Assembly (NCBI GenBank): GCA_905221605.1 | Contig: CAJNDS010000338.1 | Location: 120,958 to 161,603 of the forward strand | Length of the DNA stretch: 40,646 nucleotides | Direction: 5' to 3' | Source: Symbiodinium natans | Taxonomy: Eukaryota > Sar > Dinophyceae > Suessiales > Symbiodiniaceae | Shown: positions 1 through 8,204 of the stretch, piece by piece | Position numbering within the stretch: the first letter of the stretch is position 1 | Layout: every line of letters begins with the position of its first letter | Made by a program: the position numbers and the translations under genes | The notes under the pieces: generated by a model | What the model saw: only the letters and a program-made list of their open reading frames with translations | What the model was told of the DNA's origin: nothing | The model's database searches: none

Positions 1-890
1 GAGGTGCAGGTTTTAGGGTTTAGGGTTTAGGGTTTAGGGTTTAGGGTTTAGGGTTTAGGGTACTTAGAGCCCAATTATGTGGTTCAGGTTTTAGGGTTCA
101 GGGTTTAGGGTACTTATGACCCACAATTATAACTGTACTCATAGGCCCCCCCCAAGTCCGTTAAGAAGGTTGTAAGTAGACTTAGAGTACGTAGAGTCTT
201 CCCGCTCTTACGGCAGCCTGTACTCCCCTAAATACTCCCAAAACAAGGCCCAAGTAACCCCCAATTAAGCCCTATAACCATAACTGCATAACCCTAAACC
301 CTAAACCCTAAACCCTAAACCCTAAACCCTAAACCCTAAACCCTAAACCCTAAACCCTAAACCCTAAACCCCGGGGGAGCCTCGGCTCGCACCATGCTAG
401 GAGCCCGCCTTTGAGTTGATGGAGGCAGGTTCCCTTGGTAGGTTTTAGGGTTTGGGGGTTTAGGGTTTAGGGTTTAGGGTTTAGGGTTTAGGGGTTTGGG
501 ATTTGGGGTTTGGGGCCCAAACCCTGAACCCAAAACCTTAAAGCCGAAACCCTAAACCCTTGGGGTTTGGGGTTTGGGGTTTGGAGACTTGGTGATTCGG
601 ATGTTGAAGACAGACATCCCCAGTCAGAGCCGCTCATATGTATATGTAACTCTCATGATAACTAGGTTCGTTTTCCCTATTCCCTAAACCCTAAACCCTA
701 AACCCTAAACCCTAAACCCTAAACCCTAAACCCTAAACCCTAAACCCTAAACCCTAAACCCTAAACCCTAAACTTGTTCTCTGGGGGGGGGGTCGAGCTA
801 CGGCTTGCGGGTTCTCGTGCCTGGGGTGAAGGGTTCGGATGAGCTTCGCGAGTGCAGGGGGGCTTTGCTTTGTGCTGGTCAGGGTTCAGG

Positions 891-973
891 GGGTCAGGGG
901 TTCAGGGGTTCAGGGGTTCAGGGGTTCAGGGGTTCAGGGGTTCAGGGGTTCAGGGGTTCAGGGGTTCAGGGGT
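891..973 (+). repeat. GTTCAGGGG nonamer array
   Basis: About eight or nine head-to-tail copies of a 9-mer that grades directly into TTTAGGG. The period is a multiple of 3, so an open frame (GFRGSGVQ repeats) results; it is not a gene. Confidence 0.85.
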
Positions 974-1065
974 TAGGGTTTAGGGTTTAGGGTTTAGGGT
1001 TTAGAGTTTGACTAGTAGGGGTTTCAAGAGTTCGGGGTCTGTGGTGTAGGGTTCGAGGCTTAGGC

Positions 1066-1200
1066 AGCGATCAAGAGCGCGGCGCCAGGCGTTTACGGAG
1101 TTTCCAGCGCTGGAAGAAAGGTCCAGCTGTGCCTCGGCGTTGGTTTACATTCCACCTTGTGGCCATGCAACCAACAACCCCCTCAACTCTAATCTCCTGA
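1066..1200 (+). other. Unique island in telomeric mosaic
   Basis: GC-rich, non-repetitive. Short frames such as APGVYGVSSAGRK and LRSFQRWKKGPAVPR are open, but none is recognised. Confidence 0.2.
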
Positions 1201-1689
1201 TCCCTAAACCCTAAACCCTAAGTCCTAAACCCTAAACCCTAAACTCCTAAACTCCTAAAGCCTTGGGTCCAAAACCCTACACCCTCAACCCTCAACACCA
1301 GAGACCCAAGACAAGGAAGTTGATACGGGAGGGTCGATGTCTCTGTAGCCAGCCAGAAAAGGCGGGTGGTTCAGAAATAGGGATGCCGCCATCATCTGCC
1401 CGTGACTCGTCACTAAAACCCTCGGCCCCAAGCCTTAGATGCTGAATTGTTTAGGGTCTAGGGCTTAGGCAGAAGATGACTCCGTACACGCTCCCCATCC
1501 CCTAAGACCGCTTCAGGCAACCCCATGTTGTAAGTCCGAAACCTACCTAAACACTAAACCCTATAAGCCGTAAACCCTAATCAGCTCTAAACCCTATAAA
1601 CCCTGAACCCTAAACCCTAAATCCTAGACCCTAAACCCGAAACCCTAGACCCTAAACCCTAAACCCTAAGCCCTAAGCCCTAAACCCCA

Positions 1690-1870
1690 AGCTCTAAACC
1701 CTAAACCCTAAACCCTAAACCCTAAACCCTAAACCCTAAACCCTAAACCCTAAACCCTAAACCCTAAACCCTAAACCCTAAACCCTAAACCCTAAACCCT
1801 AAACCCTAAACCCTAAACCCTAAACCCTAAACCCTAAACCCCTAAACCCCTAAACCCCTAAACCCCTAAA
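1690..1870 (-). repeat. Long CCCTAAA array
   Basis: About 25 near-perfect heptamers, ending in four CCCCTAAA octamer variants. Confidence 0.9.
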
Positions 1871-1897
1871 CCCTAAACCCTCTCCGGCATCCCCAAG

Positions 1898-1966
1898 TAG
1901 GACCGCCTCAGGCCGCGCAGTGCAGCAGGCCTTAGCCTACACTCCTCTGCAGCTCCCGGTCCGCAT
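1898..1966 (+). CDS. Weak coding island
   Basis: Unique GC-rich sequence between a CCCTAAA array and a TTTAGGG array, preceded by AGTAG. One frame reads AVQQALAYTPLQLPVR. It could be an upstream exon of the CBS protein. No border is certain. Confidence 0.2.
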
Positions 1967-2615
1967 TTAGGGTTTAGGGTTTAGGGTTTAGAGTTTAGGG
2001 TTTAGGGTTTAGGGTTTCAAGGGTCGAGTTGTGTTGTTTAAGGTTTTCGGGTTTAGGGTTTAGGGTTTTAGGGTTTAGGGTTTTAGGGTCTAGGGTTTTA
2101 GGGTTTAGGCTTTTAGGGTTTAGGGTTTTAGGGGTTTAGGGGTTCAGGGTTTTGGGGTTTAGGGTTTTAGGGTTTAGGGTTTTAAGGTTTAGTGTTTTAG
2201 GGGTTTAGGGTTCGGGGTTTATTAAACCCCAAGCCCTAAGCCCTAAGCCCAAAGCCCTAAACCCTAAACGCTAAACCCTAAACCCTAAACCCTAAACCCT
2301 AAACCCTAAACCCTAAACCCTAAACCCTAAACCCTGGGGTTTTAAGGTTTTTTGGGGGAGTTTTGTGAACGTCTGGGTTGAGTTCTGATTGTTCAGCAAT
2401 TAAGCTCAAGGGCTTGGGCGTTGTTTGTTTAGGGTTCAGTGTTTAGTGTTTAGGGTTTGGGGTTTGGGGTTTGGGGTTTCGGGTTGAGGGTTTAGGGTTT
2501 CGGGTTTAGGGTTTCGGGCGCCAACTTCCAAAAATGTTCACCCGAATGTTTTGGTCTAAGCCCCCAAATCCCCAGAAGCTGGTGGCTCCGTATTAGGCTC
2601 CCAACACCTGCCCAG

Positions 2616-2690
2616 GTTCAACTTCCCCATTGTGGTCAGGGACGAATTCCTGAAGAAGCATCACCCGCATCACAGCGGCTTGGCTCCGGG
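2616..2690 (+). CDS. Candidate exon, CBS-domain strand (CLC-like)
   Basis: After CCCAG the frame reads FNFPIVVRDEFLKKHHPHHS. FPIVV is the usual second beta-strand of a CBS domain (FPVV). It lies upstream of the clearer CBS piece at 2904. Its 3' border was not found. Weak on its own. Confidence 0.35.
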
Positions 2691-2903
2691 CCGATACCCA
2701 AAACCCTACAACCCTAAGCCCGAAGGCCTTCACCCGAATCCCCAAATCTCAGCCCGTACCCCGACCTCAAACCTCAACCCTTAACCCTACAGCCCTAAAC
2801 CCGAAATCCTAAACCCTAAACCCTAAACCCTAAACCCTAAACCCTAAACCCTAAACCCTAAACCCTAAACCCTAAACCCTAAACCCTAAACCCTAAACCC
2901 CAG

Positions 2904-2988
2904 TCCCTGTTCTTTCTTGCTTTGCTTGGGACGAGGCATCCTCCTGGGATCCGTCACGCGCGAGGCCCTCGAAGAGCTGAGCCGGCAG
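2904..2988 (+). CDS. Candidate exon, end of first CBS domain of a CLC-type channel
   Basis: The frame reads GRGILLGSVTREALEELSRQ. LLGSV-R-L-L is typical of the last strand and helix of CBS1 in CLC chloride channels/transporters. It begins after CCCCAG and probably ends AAG before a GC donor (GCCGGTCAGG). Upstream lie about 13 CCCTAAA units, downstream TTTAGGG units. It could be another CBS protein; no membrane-domain exon was found in the window. Confidence 0.45.
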
Positions 2989-3001
2989 CTGAAGGCCGGT
3001 C

Positions 3002-5230
3002 AGGGGTTTAGGGTTTAGGGTTTAGGGTTTAGGGTTTAGGGTTTAGGGTTTAGGGTTCAGGGTTCAGGGTTTAGGGTTTAGGGTTTAGGGTTTGGTAAGT
3101 TCAGGGTTCAGGGCAGTTGAGGGTTTCGGGCTTGGGGCGTCTCTATGCGGCAGTTTAGGATGGGCTCAAGGGCTCCGGCGTTCTGAGGGCTTCGGGCTCT
3201 TGAGGGGTTGGGGTTGGGGTTTAGGGTTTAGGGTTTAGGGTTTAGGGTTTAGGGTTTGGGGTTTGGGGTTTGGGGTTTGGGGTTTGGGGTTTAGGGTTGA
3301 GGGTTCAGGGTTTAGGGTTTAGGGTTTAGAGTTTAGAGGTTTAGGGTTGAGTGCTTAGGGTTCAGGGTTTTAGGGTTTACATGAGTACGCTGTGCACTTT
3401 TTGGGATACTCTGTGCCCCTACCGAACTGAACGTGAACACTTTTTTTTGGGGGGCTTATGAACTCAGCAACTAAGAGTTGCTCCCCTCAACAAAACAAGC
3501 AGTCTTTCTACTGGCAGTATAGGGATGAGGTATGTTTTTCCATGTTCTGTGGGTTCTTAAGCAAGTGGTTTAGGGTTTAGGGTTTAGGGTTTAGGGTTTA
3601 GGGTACAAGGGCTTCCTTAGGGCTCCAAGGCCCTGGCATTCTAGGGTTTTGGAGGCTCCGGGGTTCGTAAACAACCCTATATCCTAAACCCTAAACCCTA
3701 AACCCTAAACCCTAAACCCTAAACCCTAAACCCTAAACCCTAAACCCTAAACCCTAAACCCTAAACCCTGAACCCACAAGTTACGTCTTTGAGAGGTTTA
3801 GGGCTTAAAGGCTTAGGATACTCGGAGCCGAGTTGTTGAACGCCTCTGCTGTTTCCTCGCGCTGAGGGCCGTCTTGAAGGGTCAGGATGCCCTTTAGGGT
3901 GCAGGATTTTGGGTTTAGGGTTTAGGGTTTAGGGTTTTGGGTTTAGGGTTCAGGGTTTAGGGTTTTGGGTTTAGGGTTCAGGGTTAGGGTTTATATGGGC
4001 TTCCTCTTACTCCGCCTACGCGCGAGCCGGACTGTTTTCCCCTGTTCGACACCTCAGTTGGAAGCACATGGCAAGCATAAAAAAACAACTAAACCCCAAA
4101 CCCTCAATCCTAAACCCTAAATCCTGGCTCAGGGTGCACTAAGTCTAAGGCTCCGTATCGGAGCTTCTAAAAAGGATCCTCCTTCCCCAAACCCCAGAGC
4201 CCTCCTTGGGTTTCAGGGTTTAGGGTTTAGGGTTTAGGGTTTAGGGACACCTGCCAGAAGAGTGTGGGGAATAGTGGCTCAAAAACCCAATAAACTATGA
4301 GCTCCGATGAAGTTTGCCACCCCTGCCCTCCCAACAAAAGGTGCTCAGTTGCTGCTATGCCCCTAAACAATCCTAAGCCCTAAGCCCTACCTAAGCCCCA
4401 AGCCCTAAGCCCTGAGCCCGAAGCCCTAAGCCCTCAGCCCTAAGCCCGAGGCCCCAAGCCCTAAGCCCTAAGCCCTCAGCCCTAAACCCTAAACCCTTAA
4501 CCCTTAACCCCTGAAAGCAGTTTCCAGAAGCTCCTCAACAGGCGAAGGAGTCGCCTGAGGAGCAGGAGGACCACTGCGGTTCAGGGTTTAGGGTTAGGAT
4601 TTAGGGTTGAGGGTTGAGGATTGAGGGTTTAGGGCTTATAGGGTTTAGGGTTTAGGGCCCGAGCCCTCCCCCCCCAACAAAGCCGTAAACCCCCGAAGCC
4701 CCAAACCCAAACCCTAGCCCTAAATTCTAAATTCATCCTGCTGCGAGGGTTGTGGCTGTACAGGTGTTGCGAATGCTTGCGCCCGCACAATAAACTCCAG
4801 ACCCTAAACCCCCAAACCCTAGCTTCTAGGGTTGAGTTTGTAGGGTACATCCATGCCCCCCACCCCACCCCCCCCCTGCTGCCACCCTCCAACAAGCCCC
4901 AACAGTCCACAAGCCTGCAAAACCCAAAGCTCCACCCCGAACCCCCCTACACTCGTATGCCCTAAGTTCTCAGACTCTGCACCCGAAAACCCTAAACCCT
5001 AAACCCTAAACCCTAAACCCTAAACCCTAAACCCTAAACCCTAAACCCTAAACCCTAAACCCTAAACCCTAAACCCTAAACCCTAAACCCTAAACCCTAA
5101 ACCCTAAACCCTAAACCCCTAAACCCTACCCTAACCCTAAACCCTAAACCCTAAACCCTAAAACCTAACCCTAATCCCTAATCCCTAAACCCTAACCCTT
5201 AAACTACCTGAAACCCCCCCCCCCCCACCT
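3002..5230. repeat. Telomeric arrays with unique islands
   Basis: TTTAGGG at 3004-3092, 3210-3290 (shifting to TTTGGGG) and 3568-3604; CCCTAAA at 3675-3775; CCCTAAG variants at 4371-4500; CCCTAAA at 4984-5150. Islands at 3380-3568, 3776-3900, 3994-4085, 4135-4215 and 4235-4370 show no recognised product. The island at 3830-3890 (RVVERLCCFLALRAV) faintly resembles 18121-18215. Confidence 0.8.
4521..4580 (+). CDS. Weak candidate exon
   Basis: After AAGCAG the frame FPEAPQQAKESPEEQEDHCG is open for about 20 codons and is acidic and Gln-rich. Unrecognised. Confidence 0.2.
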
Positions 5231-5620
5231 CCCCCGCTGCTTCTTGGGACAGGTGGATTTGTTGCACATGAGATGGCCAGGCTGGAGCACGGCTTTGCCC
5301 GTTGTTTAGGGTTTAGGGTTTAGGGTTTGGGTTTGGGGTGTGGGGTTTGGGGCTTAGGGTTTGGAATTTAGGTTGTGGAGGGGAAGCCACTGTCCTACAA
5401 GCGCCTGAGCTCCTACAGCCCTTAACCCCCCCCCCCCCCTAACAAAAAAAAAGAAACAACAAAATCCCGTAAGCCCCACACTCTCAACTTCCGCGGCCTT
5501 TGTGGGGCCTGTGCCGGGGTGGCTAAAGGCTTCAAGGCTTTAGGCTTAAGGGCTTCATCAAGAAGGCTGTAGCCTGCCGGCGCCTAGGATTTAGGGACTT
5601 GGGTTTAAGGCTTTAGGTTT
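5230..5620. other. Mixed unique and repeat sequence
   Basis: An island at 5242-5302 follows GGGACAG and reads VDLLHMRWPGWSTALPVV, unrecognised. TTTAGGG/TTTGGGG units follow at 5302-5372. A C-run joined to an A-run lies at about 5427-5452, the complement of the poly(T)-poly(G) junctions elsewhere. Confidence 0.4.
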
Positions 5621-5621
5621 T

Positions 5622-5709
5622 GCGATGTTCCTCCTTACACAAACCTTAATAGTAGGGGTACTAGAATCCCTATTAAGGGCTGTTAGTTTCTGGGGGAACA
5701 TCCCAAGCG
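5622..5709. mobile_element. MITE-like element, TTGGGATGTTCCC family, copy 1
   Basis: Ends are CGATGTTCCTCC and GGGGGAACATCCCAAGCG, imperfect inverted repeats. The inside holds the family motif AGTAGGGGTAC and CCCTATTAAGGGCTGTTAG. See copies at 20866, 21009, 23381 and 33351. Confidence 0.6.
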
Positions 5710-5894
5710 TAGGCTTCCGGGCTTTAGGGGGTTCAAGCTTGTTTTTTTCCACGGTTTGGAGTTTTAAGATTTGGAGGCTTCGGGGTTTCCGTTCCCTTCG
5801 GGGCTGACAAGTTGGGGGGGTGTCAGCGGTTTCAGGCTGCGACGCCTAGCCCAAAGTCTAGGGTTTAGGGTTTAGGGTTTGGGGTTTATTGAAC

Positions 5895-6100
5895 TTATTA
5901 AGGGTTCAGGTCCGGGGAAAGTTTCGAGGAGTTTCGAGGAAAGTTTCGAGGAAAGTTTCCAGGAGCTTTTTTTTGGATTTTTGATAGGGTTCATGCTCAG
6001 AACGCTGGGAACTTATAAAGGGTTCAGGTAGGGTTCAGGTCCGGGGAAAGTTTCGAGGAGTTTCGAGGAGTTTCGAGGAGTTTCGTTTTTTGGATTTTTC
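5895..6100 (+). repeat. Short GTTTCGAGGA tandem repeats, duplicated block
   Basis: A block with GGGTTCAGGTCCGGGGAAAG, several GTTTCGAGGA units and TTTTTTGGATTTTT occurs at about 5898-5982 and again at about 6017-6100. This is a roughly 120-nt direct duplication next to the 20-nt array. Confidence 0.75.
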
Positions 6101-6104
6101 GAAT

Positions 6105-6830
6105 CAGAGGCCCGAATTGGCATCGGAAGACCCAAAATTGGCTTCAGAAGGCCAAAATTGGTTTCAGATGCCCACATTGGCCCAAACTCGGCTTTCCGAA
6201 GGCAAAAAATTGGCTTCAGAAGGCCCAATTGGCGTCAGAAGGCCAAAATGAGGCCAAATTGGCTTCAGAGGCCCAAATTGGCTTGAGAAGGCTCAAAATT
6301 GGCTTCCAAATTGGCTTCAGAAGGCATTGGCTTCAGAAGGCACAAAAGAGGCTTCAGAAGGCCAAATTGTCTTCAGAAGGCCCATTGGCTTCAGAAGGCT
6401 CAAAATTTGCTTCAGAAGGCAAAAATTGTCTTCAGATGCCCAAATTGGCTTCAGAAAGCCCAAAATAAGGCCAAAAATGCCTTCAGAGGCCCAAGGCTTA
6501 GGCCAAATTGACTTCGGAAGGCCCAAAATTGGCTTCAGAAGGCCAGATTGGCTTCAGCGGCCCAAATTGGTTTCAGGCCCAAATTGGTTTCAGGCCCAAA
6601 TTGGCTTCACAAGGCCCAAAATTGGCTTCAGAAGGCCAAAATTGGCTTCAGGCCCAAATTGGCTTTGGAAGGCACAAAATTGGCTTCAGAAGGCCAAAAA
6701 TTCCAAATTGACTCCAGAAGGCCTAAACTTGGCTTCAGAAGGCCAAAATTGGCTTCAGAAAGTCAAAATTGGCTTCAGAAGGCCAAAATTAATTGGCCTC
6801 AGAAGGCCCAAATTGGTTTCACAAGGCCCG
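6105..6830 (+). repeat. About 20-nt tandem array (AAATTGGCTTCAGAAGGCC)
   Basis: More than 25 degenerate copies of a unit near AAATTGGCTTCAGAAGGCC, of 19 to 22 nt with length variants. Each unit has a CTTCAGAAG palindromic core, and TTGG...CCAA at its ends makes each unit nearly self-complementary. The open frames across it (ASEGQ, FRRPK, WLQKA repeats) exist in several frames at once, so I treat them as by-products. Confidence 0.85.
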
Positions 6831-7110
6831 CCAGCAAAGAGCCCAAAAGGCACCGCGTGGCTTTGAAAAGGACTTGAGAAGCTTCAAACAGCTCCAAAGT
6901 GCTGAAATGTTCAATTTTCTTAAACCTCCTTGCCCTGCGCAGGCACAACGGCCAAAAGTCTTCTTTGTTCGATTTACTTAAACCTCCTCGCCTACGCAGT
7001 CACAAAGCAACTGACGACAACTCAACAAACAGAAGCCGGCAACTTTGCACCACAGCAAAAGTGGCCTTCCAAGAAAAGGAAGGAATAAGTTCAAGTTTAC
7101 ACATTGGCTT
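6831..7110. other. Unique AT-balanced segment
   Basis: Contains a direct duplication of about 28 nt, TTAAACCTCCTTGCCCTGCG near 6920 and TTAAACCTCCTCGCCTACGC near 6978. No product recognised. Confidence 0.4.
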
Positions 7111-7166
7111 GAGGGTTTAGGGTTTAGGGTTTAGGGTTTGGGAGGTTTGGGGTTTGGGGGCCGAAG

Positions 7167-7238
7167 CCAGCGCCAAGCCCCCAGCCCCCCCGGCTAGGCT
7201 TCCTGGGTGGGCCGGGGGGGCTGGGGGCTTGGCGCTGG
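7167..7238. repeat. Perfect 27-bp GC-rich inverted repeat
   Basis: Arms 7167-7193 and 7212-7238 are exact reverse complements (27 of 27) with an 18-nt loop. The arm reads CCAGCGCCAAG then C-rich. It lies between telomeric arrays and could be a very stable hairpin in RNA or single-stranded DNA. Confidence 0.9.
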
Positions 7239-7254
7239 GGACCCCCAGTTTCGG

Positions 7255-7530
7255 GTTTTAGGGTTTAGGGTTTCAGGATTTAGGATTTTAGGGTTTAGGA
7301 TTTAGGGCCCTAAACCCTAAACCCTAAGCCCTAAGCAAACCCTGAACCCTAAACCCTATCCCCTTTAGGAGTTTAGGGTTTAGGATTTAGGGCCCTAAAC
7401 CCTAACACCCAAAACCCCAAAACCCCAAAACCCCAAAACCCAAAACCCAAAACCCAAAACCCTAAACCCTAAGCCCTATAGAAGCCCTAAGCAAACCCTA
7501 AACCCTAAACCCTATCCCCTCAAGTCCAAC
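7255..7530. repeat. Telomeric variant arrays
   Basis: TTTAGGG units, then CCCTAAA, CCCAAAA and CCCTAAG variants. A phrase of about 45 nt (CCCTAAGCAAACCC to CCCTATCCCC) occurs twice, near 7320 and 7485. Confidence 0.75.
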
Positions 7531-7540
7531 GCCCCAAAGC

Positions 7541-7666
7541 TCTTCGCTCCTCTCAAGGCGGCCATCGCCTCTTGGCCGATCCGGTGCCGTTGGCGGTGGA
7601 TCCTCTGGCCACGGCCCAGGAACTCTACGTGATGCTGAAGGCCGTGGGTTTCGGGCCTGCGGGTGG
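7541..7666 (+). CDS. Candidate exon, CBS2-like
   Basis: The frame ending DPLATAQELYVMLKAVGFG, preceded by LLADPVPLAV, has the DP-P--V start and amphipathic helix that open CBS2 in CLC proteins. An alternative frame (LFAPLKAAIAS) exists at its 5' end, so the start is unclear. The last CBS strand is missing: GLVGV-like codons near 7749 are too weak to call. The distance from the CBS1 pieces is about 4.6 kb of repeats. Confidence 0.4.
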
Positions 7667-8027
7667 AGGATTTAGGGTTTAGGGTTTAGGGTTTAGGGTT
7701 TCGGGTTTAGGGATTAGGGTTTAGGGTTTAGGGTTTCGGGTTTAGGGTTTTTGGGCTGGTGGGGGTGGCTGGTGGGGGTGGCTGGTTTCGAGGTACTGTC
7801 ATTGGTTTCCCCGCCTAACCTTAGCTAAGCCTTAACTATCCCTAAATAGCCTTAACGATTGGGGGAATTCAGGGGGGTGGTCTAGAGTGGGGTAGTAGGG
7901 AAACCCATGATCCTGTGATACCGAAGCTTGTGCACTTCGGTTGGCATTTCCCAGGACCGGTTCAGGGAGCATCAGAGCATCCCTACCTTATCAAGACTGG
8001 CACCCCCGACTCTCGTCCTCCCTCGCC
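7667..8027. other. Spacer between the CBS island and the globin
   Basis: TTTAGGG units to 7750, a repeated GGTGGGGGTGGCT, then unique sequence. No TATA-type promoter is evident, as usual in dinoflagellates. ATTTCCCAG at 7947-7955 is a possible splice-leader acceptor before the globin ATG; this is inference only. Confidence 0.35.
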
Positions 8028-8204
8028 ATGTCCCTTGTGCCGGCACGGCGCCGCAGTCGCTTCGCAGCATGGGTCGTCGCTGCCCTATGTGCAGCTGGCC
8101 TTGGTTCCAGGGCCTTCGCGGGATTCCGCGCTGCGCCCTCCTCGGCGCCACGGACAGCAAGGGCTGCGCTCAACAAGGACCTTGTTCAAAGCTCTTGGAG
8201 AGAG
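8028..8204 (+). CDS. Globin exon 1: leader plus helix A
   Basis: Start chosen at the ATG at 8028 because it directly precedes an Arg-rich n-region (ARRRSRF), a hydrophobic h-region (AAWVVAALCAAGL) and a likely signal-peptidase site after AFA. Then follows an Arg/Ala/Ser/Pro-rich, acid-free stretch starting GFRAAP, which resembles the FVAP-type start of transit peptides in peridinin dinoflagellates. Only about 19 residues separate this from helix A, so the transit peptide would be short. An in-frame ATG at 7941 exists but adds a non-leader-like segment. Alternatives are a secreted or mitochondrial globin. The exon ends AGAG before GTGGGC and is exactly 59 codons. Confidence 0.75.

Larger units (their letters stand above)
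1..2600. repeat. Mosaic of telomeric heptamer arrays
   Basis: TTTAGGG arrays (about 12-60, 447-510, 974-1008, 1966-2015, 2050-2215 with TTTTAGGG variants) alternate with CCCTAAA arrays (290-371, 683-772, 1548-1870, 2271-2336). Unique islands of 50 to 200 nt lie between them. Orientation flips repeatedly, so this is interstitial and not a simple chromosome end. A part of a CTTGGAGG-type element may lie at 60-150. Confidence 0.85.

Noticed and set aside
1-371. A true chromosome end
   Set aside because: Arrays flip orientation and continue through the whole window between coding pieces, and no long terminal array is seen at either edge.
1066-1140. CLC membrane-domain piece in APGVYG
   Set aside because: Only five residues resemble the family; the sequence after them does not.
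6229-6877. Overlapping frames with ASEGQ, WLQKA and FRRPK repeats, up to 179 codons
   Set aside because: Same 20-nt tandem unit read in different frames; no conserved start or domain.
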